Below the pieces are notes generated by a model. That model worked only from the letters and a program-made list of their open reading frames with translations, was not told where the DNA came from and did not search any database. The position numbers were made by a program, and so were the translations under genes. A stretch of DNA of 64,000 nucleotides from an uncultured bacterium (GTDB taxonomy: Bacteria; Planctomycetota; Phycisphaerae; Phycisphaerales; UBA1924): assembly GCA_903834785.1 (NCBI GenBank), contig CAILKP010000093.1, forward strand, positions 179,676 to 243,675, given 5' to 3'. This document shows, in pieces, positions 29,780-39,157 of this stretch. The stretch's first letter is position 1, and each line of letters starts with the position of its first letter.

Positions 29780-30364
29780 TCACAAGCGGGGTTCGTTCCC
29801 CGGCTTCCACTTGATGTTGCATCCCAGGCTTGCCCGCTGGGGCTCAGGAACCCTCATCCCCGCCAACACGGCCTCCATTGCCGCCCGCAGGTCTCTTCCG
29901 GTAACATCGATCGGCGAATATCCCTTGCTCGGCGGGCGAGACTCATCGAGCTGGCCGCGATACGCGAGTCGGCCGTCAGATCCGTACATGAAGAAGTCGG
30001 GTGTGCACGCCGCTCCGAACGCGATCGCCACCTCCTGGGATCCGTCAAAGCAATACGGAAAGACGTATCCGGCCTCGAGGGCTTCAGCTCTCATAAGATC
30101 CGGTCCATCCTCAGGATGGGCCTCCACATCGTTCGAACTAATCGCCACGATCGGCAAGCGGCCGGCGTAATCCCGGCCGAGAGCCGCCAACTGGGCCCGG
30201 ACGTGCTTGACGAACGGGCAGTGATTACAGATGAACATGACCACCACGCCCGAAGCACCAGCGAACTCTGAAGACCGGACGAGCCGACCGGTCACGACGT
30301 CCTGAAGGGCGAAGTCGGGCATCGGCGTGCCGAGCGGGACCATTGACGAAGGGGTTCTGGCCAT
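29780..30364 (-). CDS. Thioredoxin-like (AhpC/TSA, redoxin) protein
   Basis: This 194-residue thioredoxin-fold protein belongs to the group with CNHCPFV in place of the classical CGPC (here MFICNHCPFVKHVRAQL, about residues 45-62). The following IVAISSNDVEAHPEDGPD and the cis-proline region ACTPDFFMYGSDGRLAYRGQ match the family. It has no signal peptide, so it is likely cytoplasmic, with a role in thiol or peroxide reduction inferred from the fold. It ends 87 bp before the DUF58 gene on the same strand. Confidence 0.9.
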   Translation of the reverse strand: MARTPSSMVPLGTPMPDFALQDVVTGRLVRSSEFAGASGVVVMFICNHCPFVKHVRAQLAALGRDYAGRLPIVAISSNDVEAHPEDGPDLMRAEALEAGYVFPYCFDGSQEVAIAFGAACTPDFFMYGSDGRLAYRGQLDESRPPSKGYSPIDVTGRDLRAAMEAVLAGMRVPEPQRASLGCNIKWKPGNEPRL

Positions 30365-30405
30365 GCCTGAATCGTACCGCTTGGACCACAGGCGGCCCGG
30401 ACGGC

Positions 30406-30849
30406 TTAGGTGATCTGGAACTCACCGGCCCGGCACAGCTTGACGAACTCGGTCAGAAGCCCCCGATTCTCGCCGCTGAAGAACTCAAACGCGTTGTAAC
30501 GAACACCCGGCCGCGGCAGGCGGACCGCCCGGCGATAAGGCAGGTCGATCACTTGGTTCACCTTGTGTCCGAATGCGTCGTGTTCCGGGACATCAGGCAG
30601 GATTGCCTCAAGCACGTCAGCCATCGCCGCCGCGTCGGTCTCGGTGACGGTTTGCCCAAGCCGTGAGAAGTAGTTCATCCGCGGCCATTTGCCGGGGGTT
30701 CCGTCCTTCCGCCGCCTGGGTTTCCACCCCGCCGGCGCTAAGGTCCCACTTGGTCGCCAACCGGAGCGATGGAGCATCTTCATGAGGTTGAGATACTCAA
30801 GGTTCGTGAGCGACACTGTGCCGGTCCCGTTGTGTAGCACTCGTGGCAT
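30406..30849 (-). CDS. Hypothetical protein, 147 aa
   Basis: I do not recognise this protein. It starts at ATG 30849 (MPRVLHNGTG). Residues 33-60 are basic and aromatic (GWRPSGTLAPAGWKPRRRKD, then WPRMNYFSR). The C-terminus has a compact acidic/aromatic segment (YNAFEFFSGENRGLLTEFVK). There is no signal peptide or membrane helix. Codon use looks like its neighbours. It ends 41 bp before the redoxin start on the same strand, so it may be the first gene of that transcript. Confidence 0.65.
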   Translation of the reverse strand: MPRVLHNGTGTVSLTNLEYLNLMKMLHRSGWRPSGTLAPAGWKPRRRKDGTPGKWPRMNYFSRLGQTVTETDAAAMADVLEAILPDVPEHDAFGHKVNQVIDLPYRRAVRLPRPGVRYNAFEFFSGENRGLLTEFVKLCRAGEFQIT

Positions 30850-31027
30850 GAGGGAAATCTAAGCACCCATCGTGCCAGCGGCTCGCAACACGAACGGGCA
30901 GATAACCATGTCAGGACCTGCAATTGGGGGCTAACCGGCCAGCGGGTGTTCCACCATGCCAGTCGTCGTCGGTCACGGCGAAGCCGGGCCCTGCCATCCC
31001 GGCAGGTCCGGGGTTCGGAAGTTGAAA

Positions 31028-31062
31028 GCACCCCGGCGGCAGTCAATGCCAGCGGGGTGCGG
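31028..31062 (-). terminator. Probable terminator after the chemoreceptor gene
   Basis: An 8-bp perfect stem GCACCCCG/CGGGGTGC (31028-31035 with 31053-31060) with an inner GGCA/TGCC extension lies 29 bp after the chemoreceptor stop. On the minus strand it runs into TTTCAAC, a short and weak U-tract. Confidence 0.5.
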
Positions 31063-31088
31063 GTGTACGTCCGGCGATGTTCGGGCCG

Positions 31089-32990
31089 TTACTTCCTTGC
31101 GCCGCGGCGGGTGCTGCCGCTGACACCCACGCTCGCCAGTTCTTCGGCCTGATCTTCAGCGCGACGATGGTTGCCCGTGGTGTTTGGCCGAGAAGGATCG
31201 CGACGGTTGAGCTTGAATTTCCGGACCAATGAGTCGAGTTGTTCGCTCTTGCTCGAGAGTTCGCTGCTTGCCGAGGCCGACTGGTTGGCGGCTGCCGCGG
31301 CTTCCTGGGCGGCCCGTCGCACGTCGTCGATTCCCGCCGCGGCACTCTGGCACGCGGTGCTCTGCTCGCGCGTGCAGGCGGCGATCTGGTCGATCAGTTC
31401 CGTGACTTCCTGCGAGCTTCGCACAATCGTCTGGATTTCCTGGCCGGCCACCTTGGCACGGGTGACGCCGGCCTTGACCTGTTCGGCGCCGCCGTTGATC
31501 TCCTGAACCGCCCGGCCGGTTTCGGTCCGGATGGCGTTGATGGAGTCGACGATCTGCTGGGTCGAGGCGGTCGTCCGCTCGGCCAGCTTTCGAACCTCGT
31601 CGGCGACGACCGCGAAACCGCGTCCGTGCTCACCGGCGCGGGCCGCTTCGATGGCTGCGTTCAGGGCCAGCAGGTTGGTCTGGTCGGCGATATCGTTGAT
31701 CACCGCGATTACTTCACCGATCTGCTCGCCGCGCTTGCCAAGCCCGGTGACGATGTTGGCCGAGGATGCCACCGCATCGTTGATCGCCGTCATATCACCC
31801 ACGGTCTGTTCCATGGAGTTTGCGCCACGCGTTGCCGATTCCCCCGCGCTCTTGGCGCGAGTGACGGCATCGCCGGAGCGCTGGCTCACCGTGTTTGCCG
31901 AAGACGACATCTCTTCGACCGCTGCCGCAGCCTGGGCAATCTGTGCTGACTGCTGCTCCATGTTCTTGGCGATGTTGTCACTCGAGGCGGCCACTTCTGT
32001 AGCGGCCGTGGCGACCTCGGCTGCCGAGCCGGCGACGGAGCACATGATGTCGTGAACCTTGCTGATGAACTGGTCCGTGTAACGGGCCAGGATCCCGATC
32101 TCGTCATCCCGATCGAGGCCGATTCGTTTGGTCAGATCGCCGTCGCCCGTGGCAATGTCGCGAACGCGGTCCACCAACTGACCGATCGGACGCGAGATGA
32201 AGGTCCGGACAAGAAGGAGCATGGCGATCGAGCCCGCGATGGCGAGGCCCGAGGTCAGCATCAGCCCGTTGGTAAAGAACCCGGCAACCTGCTTGTCCAG
32301 CGGGGCCAGCGGCATCGCGACTTCGTATGCACCGTGCATGTCGCCGACCTTCCAACCTTCCATGGCAAAGCCAAGCACATCCTTGGTAGCGCGGCTGCCA
32401 TCGGCCAACTTCCGTCCATAGACGTTCGGATCGCCGTGGCACATCATGCACGACTCCTCGAGCCTGATGGCTCGCATGTAGTGCAGCGTGTTGGTCTCGG
32501 TGTTCACGCGACTTATGCGGTCCGCCCCGCCGGTACCCACTTGCTTTTCCAGATCGCTCAGCAAGGCAGCCCGGAAGCTGCCGCTCTCAGGCTCGTTGTT
32601 CTTGTTGCGGGCCTTGAACGCCGGCACCTTGAAGTCGATGCCCTCGCGCTTTGCCGCTTCACCGGCCGCAGTCCAGCCCGCAACGACCGGGATAGCTTTG
32701 AAGAGCTTGAGCTGATCGATCCGCTTGCCTGCCGCCAGATCAACCTCGGCTTCCTCTGCAAGCTTGTGTACGTCAACCGCTCCGACAGCCAGCATCTTGC
32801 TGGTGTGGTTCTTGGCCTCATCAGCGACCGCGGTGAAGGCTGCCGCCTTTTCATTCATCCCCTCGGCTACATCCTGCCTGTAGCCTTTCATGAACGAGAC
32901 GTAGTTAATCGCCACCACCATGAGCATGCTGACCATCGCGATCACGACGACCTTCGTCGAGATACTCAGTCCGTTGATCTTCTTTAGCAT
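31089..32990 (-). CDS. Methyl-accepting chemotaxis protein with DUF3365-type heme-binding sensor
   Basis: Start at ATG 32990 ([10 protein letters not shown]), 633 residues. Helix 1 is about 13-30 and helix 2 about 242-264, framing a periplasmic domain of about 210 residues. That domain contains CMMCH at 181-185, a CxxCH covalent heme c motif, within a Tll0287/DUF3365-like sequence ([20 protein letters not shown] before it). A HAMP domain (about 265-318) and the MCP signalling domain follow; the hairpin tip [20 protein letters not shown] is canonical. The basic tail lacks a CheR-binding pentapeptide. The heme suggests sensing of redox state, oxygen, NO or CO. No che genes are nearby. Confidence 0.94.
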   Translation of the reverse strand: MLKKINGLSISTKVVVIAMVSMLMVVAINYVSFMKGYRQDVAEGMNEKAAAFTAVADEAKNHTSKMLAVGAVDVHKLAEEAEVDLAAGKRIDQLKLFKAIPVVAGWTAAGEAAKREGIDFKVPAFKARNKNNEPESGSFRAALLSDLEKQVGTGGADRISRVNTETNTLHYMRAIRLEESCMMCHGDPNVYGRKLADGSRATKDVLGFAMEGWKVGDMHGAYEVAMPLAPLDKQVAGFFTNGLMLTSGLAIAGSIAMLLLVRTFISRPIGQLVDRVRDIATGDGDLTKRIGLDRDDEIGILARYTDQFISKVHDIMCSVAGSAAEVATAATEVAASSDNIAKNMEQQSAQIAQAAAAVEEMSSSANTVSQRSGDAVTRAKSAGESATRGANSMEQTVGDMTAINDAVASSANIVTGLGKRGEQIGEVIAVINDIADQTNLLALNAAIEAARAGEHGRGFAVVADEVRKLAERTTASTQQIVDSINAIRTETGRAVQEINGGAEQVKAGVTRAKVAGQEIQTIVRSSQEVTELIDQIAACTREQSTACQSAAAGIDDVRRAAQEAAAAANQSASASSELSSKSEQLDSLVRKFKLNRRDPSRPNTTGNHRRAEDQAEELASVGVSGSTRRGARK

Positions 32991-33319
32991 TTGCTGGAGC
33001 CCTGGGCCGCGCGAGGCGGCTGAATCGGCCGGATGCACGAATGGCCATGCTCGAGATCGGCGAGCCGCCCACCCCTCTTGAAGGGAAACCCCTGCTTGGA
33101 GCCACTCCGTTCACCGGCCGCCGCTGCAGGAAGGCGAAAAGCGGTTAATGGAGGAGGGGATCTTCCGACACATCCAACCCAAATATCACCCTAATGCACA
33201 GACATTGAAGTCACAATCAAGTATTGACACCCGGCTATATGACACCGGAGGGCTTCTGAGGGATCGAGTTCAAGCGGAGAGGTACGAAGTGGGAGAGGAA
33301 GGGTCATCGCGTTGACCAC
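32991..33319. promoter_or_regulatory. Intergenic region upstream of the chemoreceptor
   Basis: This 329-base gap lies between the chemoreceptor start and the rnhA stop. Its centre (about 33150-33245) is clearly richer in A/T than the surroundings and is the likely place for the chemoreceptor promoter. I find no convincing sigma-28, sigma-54 or sigma-70 pair on the minus strand, and no gene. Confidence 0.35.
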
Positions 33320-33769
33320 TCAGGCGTACCGCCTCGCCGCGGCGACCGCCAACCCATCACAACGCTCGTTTTCCGGGTGCCCGGAGTGTCCCGCGACCCA
33401 ATGGAACGTAATGGTGTGGCGTGCGGCTTCGCTGTCCAGAGCCTGCCAGAGATCGACGTTCTTGACTGGGTCCTTTGACGCCGTTCGCCAGCCGCGGGCC
33501 TTCCAGCCCTTGATCCACTCCGACAGTCCTTGCAGCACGTACTTTGAGTCGCTGTACAACTCGACCCGGCACGGCTGTTTCAGCGCGGCAAGCCCGCGGA
33601 TCGCGGCCGTCAGCTCCATTTTGTTGTTGGTGGTATCGGCCTCACCGCCCGAGTCCTCGCGCACTTTGCCGGTTCCCGGGTGCTTGAGGATGTACGCCCA
33701 CCCGCCTGGGCCGGGATTGCCCGAGCACGCACCGTCGGTGTACAGCTTGACCAGAGGGAGCTCTGCCAT
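33320..33769 (-). CDS. rnhA: Ribonuclease HI
   Basis: This enzyme cuts the RNA strand of RNA-DNA hybrids. I choose ATG 33769 ([13 protein letters not shown]), 149 residues, the usual length. The DEDD site is visible: Asp12 in [15 protein letters not shown], Glu in [10 protein letters not shown], Asp in LYSDSKYV and Asp in [25 protein letters not shown] is the conserved C-terminal loop. It follows ruvC on the same strand across 139 bp. Confidence 0.96.
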   Translation of the reverse strand: MAELPLVKLYTDGACSGNPGPGGWAYILKHPGTGKVREDSGGEADTTNNKMELTAAIRGLAALKQPCRVELYSDSKYVLQGLSEWIKGWKARGWRTASKDPVKNVDLWQALDSEAARHTITFHWVAGHSGHPENERCDGLAVAAARRYA

Positions 33770-33908
33770 CTTCAGCGTCCGAAGCAAACCACCTCTCCCG
33801 GGATGGAGCGGTGCCCCGAGCCGATCCGGGTGCCGAGCGTAGCCGAGCGACCGCCGTCAATATCGACGTGGTGCAGCGCCGGAAGTCGGTCAGCGGCGGA
33901 TGCTGCCG

Positions 33909-34424
33909 CTAGCTGGCGGGAACAGCGAAATCACCTTGTCTCGCAGCAGCACACATCGCGATCGCAATCGCGTCCGCCACATCCGGAGGTTCTGGCCGAG
34001 ACGGCAACCCAAGGGCGACAGTGACTGCGTCCTGCATCTGTTCTTTGCTCGCGTGTCCGTTGCCGGTCAGCGATTTCTTGATCTCCGTCGGCGGCAGTTC
34101 AAGCAGCCGGATTCCTCGACGTGCGATCGCCAGAAGAATCACGCCGCGGGCGTGCGCCATGATCACCGAAGTGAGCGGGTGTTTGTAGTGGGCAAAGAGC
34201 TTTTCCACCGCAACCACATCGGGCTTCATTCGATTCAGAAGTTCCTGGAAATCGCTGTCGAGCTCGACTAATCGCTGGCTCACGGTCCAGTCCGGGTTGA
34301 ATCGCAGACACCCTGCCTCGACGATCCGGACGGGCGATCGGACGCCCCCGCGATGGCCGCTGACCGGCTCGATGAGGCCGTAGCCGGCGATCCTCAAACC
34401 AGGATCGACGCCCAGAATCGTCAC
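33909..34424 (-). CDS. ruvC: Holliday junction resolvase RuvC
   Basis: The nuclease of the RuvABC resolvasome, 171 residues. It starts at GTG 34424, and the GTGA sequence overlaps the stop of ribE by four bases, implying translational coupling. Catalytic acids are Asp7 in ILGVDPGLRIAGYG, Glu in VVAVEKLFAHYKHP, and the C-terminal pair in PPDVADAIAIAMCA. KKSLTGNGHASKEQM is also typical. ruvA and ruvB are not in the window. The pairing with riboflavin synthase looks like packing rather than shared function. Confidence 0.96.
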   Translation of the reverse strand: MTILGVDPGLRIAGYGLIEPVSGHRGGVRSPVRIVEAGCLRFNPDWTVSQRLVELDSDFQELLNRMKPDVVAVEKLFAHYKHPLTSVIMAHARGVILLAIARRGIRLLELPPTEIKKSLTGNGHASKEQMQDAVTVALGLPSRPEPPDVADAIAIAMCAAARQGDFAVPAS

Positions 34425-35077
34425 GCCCCAGCCCCAGCGTGCCCCAGCAGCCCCCTGAGGATCTCTGGCGAGAGGTTGGCCAGATGCTGGCGCAGGGTGT
34501 TCACGACGGTCTTGGACAGGATGTCCGCTTCGATGTTGACCAGATCCCCTTCACGCAAGGCGCCGAGCGTCGTCCTTGCCAGCGTCTCGGGAATCAGGGC
34601 GACGGCGATATGCGACGGTCCCACCTCGGCGAGCGTCAGCGACACCCCGTCGATACAAACCGACCCTTTGGGCACGAAGTACGGCATCAGGCTGCCGGGC
34701 GGCGAGAATCGGATCCGCCAGTCATCACCGATCTGAACCGCCGCCACGACGGCCGTCGCATCGACGTGTCCCTGGACAAAGTGGCCACCCATGAGGGTGG
34801 ACGCCGTGACCGAATGCTCCAGATTCACCTGTGAACCCACCTGGAAGGTCCCGAGCTTGGTCTTGTCCATTGTCTCCGGAATCGCGTCAAAGGCGAAATG
34901 CCCGGCCGCCGAGTCAAGCTCTTCCGCAACCGTCAGGCAGCAGCCTGAAACGGCAATCGAGTCTCCGCGGGCTGGGCGGTGGCCCCAGCCGCGGGGATCA
35001 ATGACGATTCGCACCTGCTGACCACGGGTCTGGAGAGCTGAGACAACGCCGACTTGCTGTACCAATCCGGTAAACAC
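34421..35077 (-). CDS. ribE: Riboflavin synthase, alpha subunit
   Basis: The enzyme dismutates two lumazines into riboflavin. I start it at GTG 35077, because the family begins with M-F-T-G and here the codon is followed by FTGLVQQVG; a TTG at 35116 would add 13 atypical residues. Two internally similar lumazine-binding halves are visible: DSIAVSGCCLTV and HFVQGHVDA in the first, GSVCIDGVSLTL in the second. About 218 residues, normal length. It is coupled to ruvC. No FMN riboswitch pattern is visible upstream. Confidence 0.93.
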   Translation of the reverse strand: MFTGLVQQVGVVSALQTRGQQVRIVIDPRGWGHRPARGDSIAVSGCCLTVAEELDSAAGHFAFDAIPETMDKTKLGTFQVGSQVNLEHSVTASTLMGGHFVQGHVDATAVVAAVQIGDDWRIRFSPPGSLMPYFVPKGSVCIDGVSLTLAEVGPSHIAVALIPETLARTTLGALREGDLVNIEADILSKTVVNTLRQHLANLSPEILRGLLGHAGAGA

Positions 35078-35292
35078 GCCAGAAGGTAGGGGGGTGGGTT
35101 GGCCGGGCCCGTCCAACCCCCGGGGCGGCGGTCAAGCTCACGGCCCCGAAGGAGGATTCGGGAAGTTTGGCCCTTGTCGGGGGCTGCCGCTTGACGGATG
35201 GGCGGAGGCGGAACATACTGGCCACCCGTCGGAGGTGCAACACCCTCCCGGACCGCTCTTGTGGACCGTGCTATCGCCAGGAGATCGCCCTT

Positions 35293-36414
35293 ATGCCGCG
35301 TCTGAACCAGTCTCTGACCGCCACCCTGCTCACCTGCGGCATCGCCGCCATGGCTGCATCTCTGACCGGCGGCTGTGCAAGTGGAGATGCGACCGACAAG
35401 TCCGGCACCGCCGCGGTGTCCGGCCTCGATCTGGACACCGGAGTGCTCGGTTACCGCCAGAGTTGGATCGGCGTCGCGCCGATCAGCGGATCGCCGAGCA
35501 AGGTCAAGAGCATTGGTGACAACGTCGCCATCGTTGACGGCCGCGGCAACCTGATCATCCTTGCCGGCTCGACCGGCGCGTTCCGCTGGACCGGTGTGAA
35601 TCCGAACACGGCGACGAAGGTGCGAGACGTCCTGCCGACAGCCAGGGGCTTCGCACTCGTCGATGAGGGCGAAGTCATCGCATTCGCGGCAGACACTGGC
35701 GAGATGACTGCCCGGCAGACGGTTTCACGGGTGGTCTCCACCTCCGTGGCAGGCGTCGGGCCGCTGGTGATGTACGGCACATCGGGTGGCGAGCTCTGTG
35801 CTCACGATGCACGCCTGGGATTCAAGGCCTGGTCGTACAACCTGGGGGCACCGGTGCTCAGTGCTCCGGTGGCCATTGTCGACCGACTCGTTGGGGTTGT
35901 CGCCCAGGACGGCAGCGTCTTTGTTGTTGATGCCGCCAGCGGGAGTTCAGTCGGCATGGCTCGCACGGCGGGAGGCCAGGCCACCGACCCGGTGGCCGGC
36001 GAGGGCCTGATGTTCATAGCCAGTCTCGATCAGTCGCTCTATGCGATCAGTGCTGATCCGACGGTGCGGATCAAGTGGCGTATGCGGACCGAGACGCCGC
36101 TCAACCGCCAGCCCATGTACGCTGCCGGAAAGGTCTTCCTCACGGTCCCCGGCAAGGGGCTGACTGCTGTCAACGCAGCCAGCGGTAAACCGGACTGGAC
36201 CAACGACAAGCTCAGCGGCGATCCGATCGCGGTCCGTGGGGCCAATGTCATTGTCCGCAGCGGTGAAGAACTGACCGCCGTGGAGATCGCCAGTGGTCGC
36301 ACCGTTGGCTCAGTCAAGGTTCCCGGTCTGGTGCAGGCTTCGGGCGGCTCTTCGGAAGGTCCGCTGCTGCTGGCGCTCCGCGACGGCCGCGTGATCAAGC
36401 TTGTTTCCAAGTAA
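35293..36414 (+). CDS. PQQ-like beta-propeller lipoprotein (BamB-like)
   Basis: A 373-residue exported lipoprotein starting at ATG 35293 (MPRLNQSLTA). The lipobox is SLTGGC, with Cys about residue 25. The rest is made of repeated propeller blades (AFRWTGVNPNT, GFKAWSYNLGAPVLSAPVAI, DQSLYAISADPTVRIKWRMR), resembling BamB of the outer-membrane beta-barrel machinery or other PQQ-like repeat proteins. Without other bam genes nearby I do not name it bamB. It precedes purH with a weak terminator between. Confidence 0.85.
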   Translation: MPRLNQSLTATLLTCGIAAMAASLTGGCASGDATDKSGTAAVSGLDLDTGVLGYRQSWIGVAPISGSPSKVKSIGDNVAIVDGRGNLIILAGSTGAFRWTGVNPNTATKVRDVLPTARGFALVDEGEVIAFAADTGEMTARQTVSRVVSTSVAGVGPLVMYGTSGGELCAHDARLGFKAWSYNLGAPVLSAPVAIVDRLVGVVAQDGSVFVVDAASGSSVGMARTAGGQATDPVAGEGLMFIASLDQSLYAISADPTVRIKWRMRTETPLNRQPMYAAGKVFLTVPGKGLTAVNAASGKPDWTNDKLSGDPIAVRGANVIVRSGEELTAVEIASGRTVGSVKVPGLVQASGGSSEGPLLLALRDGRVIKLVSK

Positions 36415-36445
36415 ACTCTGTCTCGTTCCATAACCCCGTTCAAAC

Positions 36446-36478
36446 GAGCCTCGCCGACCGGCCGGGCTCTTTTCTTTT
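36446..36478 (+). terminator. Weak terminator between the BamB-like gene and purH
   Basis: A short hairpin (GAGCC at 36446-36450 with GGCTC at 36465-36469, plus an inner GCC/GGC stem) is followed by TTTTCTTTT. The stem is short, but the T-rich tail is good and it sits 31 bp after the stop codon. Confidence 0.5.
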
Positions 36479-36491
36479 GAGAGTCACCTCC

Positions 36492-38126
36492 ATGACCGAT
36501 CAATGGCCCATCCGCCGCGCCCTGCTGTCCGTTTCCGACAAGACCGGACTGGTTGATCTTGCCCGCACGCTGGTACAGCGCGGCGTCGAACTGCTTTCCA
36601 CCGGCGGTACCGCCAAGGCCCTCAAGGATGCCGGCCTGCCGGTCAAACTCGTTGAAGAGCACACCGGATTTCCGGAGATGATGGATGGCCGGCTGAAAAC
36701 GCTGCATCCCAAGGTGCACGGCGGTCTGCTGGCAATCCGGACTGATTCCGCCCACACGGCCGCGGCTGAGAAGCACGGCATCCCGCCCATCGACCTTGTC
36801 ATCGTGAACCTCTATCCGTTCCGCGAGACCGTCGCCAAGCCAGGGGTCTCGCTGGAGCATGCCGTCGAGAACATCGATATCGGCGGTCCCACGATGGTGC
36901 GCGCCGCGGCAAAGAACCACGAGTTTGTCGCTGTCCTGACATCGCCTGGCCAGTACGCAGCCTTTGCCGAGCAGTTTTCATCTTCCGGCGGAACAACTTT
37001 GGTCATGCGCCGCCGGCTTGCCGCGGAGGCTTTCTCGCACACTGGGACGTACGACGCGGCTATTTCTTCCTGGCTGCTGCCCAAGTTTTCAGAGGGCACC
37101 GAGGCGATGTTCCCGCGGGAGCTCGCCCTGCCATTCGTCCGCACCCAGACGGCACGCTACGGCGAGAACCCCCACCAGGCCGCCGCGATCTACGCCGATG
37201 CACTGGCATCAGGCCCTTCCGTGGTTACGGCCCGACAGCTCCACGGCAAGGAACTGAGCTACAACAACGTCAACGATGCCGCGGCGGCTCTTGAACTGGC
37301 CGTGGCTTTGGCCGCCGGCTCTGGGGCGGCTGGTTCGGGACGGATTGGTGCGGCCGTCATCAAGCATGCCAACCCTTGCGGTGCTGCCGAAGTTGATGCA
37401 TCTGCCGGCACGCTGCTGGCCTGCGACCGGGCCATCGCGGGTGACCCGTTGGCCGCATATGGGGGCATCCTGGCCTGCACCGGCGTGATCTCCGTGGTCG
37501 CCGCGGAGCGACTGGTCCAAAAGGACGTCTTCCTGGAGGTTCTGATTGCTGCCGGCTACGAGCCCGTGGCACTGGAGATCCTCAAGGCTCGCTCAGCCAA
37601 CATCCGCCTGCTTGAACTGCCGGTTGACACGTCCCAGCCCCCCAAAGCCAGCCTCACGTACCGGTCCATTCCCGGCGGTCTGCTGGTCCAGCAGCGCGAT
37701 GTTCTGCCCCCCGCACCAGGCACCTGGGAGCACAAGGCCGGGCCCGCCCCGTCGTCGAGCCAGCTCCGCGTCGCCTGCGCTACGGAGGTCATGGTGAGGG
37801 CCATGTCCAGCAACGCGATCGCCATCGGCGGAACTGACGGCGAGGCCGTCCGCCTCTTCGGTGGTGGCGTCGGGCAGGTGGACCGTGTGACGGCGTGCCG
37901 CCTCGCTGTCGAGAAGTGCAAGGCCACCAAGGCCGACCTCGGCCTGGGCGTTGCCGTTTCAGACGCGTTCTTCCCATTTAGTGATGGACCGGAGATCCTC
38001 ATCGCCGCGGGCGTGAAGATGCTTGTTCATCCAGGTGGCAGCAAGCGCGATGCCGACACCTTCGCGCTGTGCGACAAACACGGGGTGACGTGTATGGTGA
38101 CAGGCACCCGTCGCTTCCGCCACTGA
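36492..38126 (+). CDS. purH: Bifunctional AICAR transformylase/IMP cyclohydrolase
   Basis: The enzyme catalyses the last two steps of IMP synthesis. Start ATG 36492 (MTDQWPIRRALLSVSDKTG), 544 residues. The N-terminal MGS-like cyclohydrolase domain has LLSTGGTAKALKDAG and GRLKTLHPKVHGGLL. The transformylase domain has RYGENPHQAAAIY, SYNNVNDAAAALEL, KHANPCGAA and AVSDAFFPFSDGPEILIAAG. The usual IGAGQMSRVDS region reads FGGGVGQVDRVTA after a short insertion, so the substrate loop is slightly divergent. Not part of a pur operon here. Confidence 0.96.
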   Translation: MTDQWPIRRALLSVSDKTGLVDLARTLVQRGVELLSTGGTAKALKDAGLPVKLVEEHTGFPEMMDGRLKTLHPKVHGGLLAIRTDSAHTAAAEKHGIPPIDLVIVNLYPFRETVAKPGVSLEHAVENIDIGGPTMVRAAAKNHEFVAVLTSPGQYAAFAEQFSSSGGTTLVMRRRLAAEAFSHTGTYDAAISSWLLPKFSEGTEAMFPRELALPFVRTQTARYGENPHQAAAIYADALASGPSVVTARQLHGKELSYNNVNDAAAALELAVALAAGSGAAGSGRIGAAVIKHANPCGAAEVDASAGTLLACDRAIAGDPLAAYGGILACTGVISVVAAERLVQKDVFLEVLIAAGYEPVALEILKARSANIRLLELPVDTSQPPKASLTYRSIPGGLLVQQRDVLPPAPGTWEHKAGPAPSSSQLRVACATEVMVRAMSSNAIAIGGTDGEAVRLFGGGVGQVDRVTACRLAVEKCKATKADLGLGVAVSDAFFPFSDGPEILIAAGVKMLVHPGGSKRDADTFALCDKHGVTCMVTGTRRFRH

Positions 38127-38171
38127 CGGGCAAACTCGGCGAACGTGGAAGCTTGACCAGCGCGAGCCTTC

Positions 38172-38897
38172 TCAGCCAGCGGTCGCGGAAGACCAGGTTG
38201 ACAGCGCCTTTCGCAGGGCTTCTACCGGAAGCCCGACGATCGCCGTCGGGTCACCTTCCCAGCTCAGTGGCCAGCCATCCGCGGATCGCTCGAAGAGGTT
38301 GTAGCCGCCCGCCTTGCCCTTCCAGTTGCCAGAAGCGACATAGTCGTCAATGGCCTGGTCGCCCAGATCCCCGAATCGGACCGTAGCGGTATCGACGAAG
38401 ATCTGCCGCCGGTCAGTCCGCGGGCACAGCAGAGCCACGCCGGTAACCACCCGGTGCTCGCCAGCCCGGAGCAGGCGGATGATGCGTCTTGCATCGGCAG
38501 CATCAGCGGGCTTGCCGATGAGCATCCCCGCCTTGATGACAACAGTGTCCGCCCCAAGGACGATCGTCTCGTCGGACAGCGGAACATGGAGGTGACGGCA
38601 GCGCCGGACCGCCGCCGAGGCCTTGAGATAAGCCAGCGAGCAGGCCCACTGGTCGGGCCGCACTCCTTTGGGCTCCCGCAGCAGGGCATCGTCTATCCCC
38701 GGGTCCACAACGGTGAACTGGTACCCATTCTCAGCCAGCAGATCGCGGCGACGGGGTGAGGTGCTGGCCAGCACCAGCGGATGGCCGCTGGGTGTTCCCT
38801 CTGAGGTGGTTCCAGGTCGAGACAAGGTCTCCGCCCCGCGTCGCGGCTTGAAGTGGGGGCTGTCTGATTCAATGTCCGACTTGTTCACAAGTATCAT
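38172..38897 (-). CDS. maf: Maf-like nucleoside triphosphate pyrophosphatase
   Basis: This housecleaning enzyme hydrolyses dTTP/UTP-type or modified nucleotides. I choose ATG 38897 (MILVNKSDIE), 241 residues; about 40 N-terminal residues precede the usual start of homology (LVLASTSPRRRDLLAENGY), so the true start could lie further in. The conserved VLGADTVVIKAG, HRVVTGVALL and GKAGGYNLFE follow. It is convergent with purH, 45 bp apart. Confidence 0.92.
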   Translation of the reverse strand: MILVNKSDIESDSPHFKPRRGAETLSRPGTTSEGTPSGHPLVLASTSPRRRDLLAENGYQFTVVDPGIDDALLREPKGVRPDQWACSLAYLKASAAVRRCRHLHVPLSDETIVLGADTVVIKAGMLIGKPADAADARRIIRLLRAGEHRVVTGVALLCPRTDRRQIFVDTATVRFGDLGDQAIDDYVASGNWKGKAGGYNLFERSADGWPLSWEGDPTAIVGLPVEALRKALSTWSSATAG

Positions 38898-39157
38898 CCG
38901 GTCAATCCTGACTGCTGCAGGCGATCCGATCGCTCGGTCGTCAGGGTGCCGCATCCTGCTGCAAGAACATCATTGCTTCCCTTCACGCCAATGCACAGTG
39001 ATGTGCGTGTTTTCGGAAGCCCTTCACGCCAGTTTCGCCTTCCGGGGCCGCCCCGAATCGAACCGGTCACCGCTCGCTCACGGTTGCTGCACAGGCTGTT
39101 CACCGCCTGCCTTTCTGGCCACCGCACCCGGCCCCGCTGCCGTACGCTCGTGGCGTT

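Noticed and set aside
34998..35292. FMN riboswitch upstream of ribE
   Set aside because: The conserved AGGGGCAGGGT-type core and paired helices of the RFN element are not found on the minus strand.
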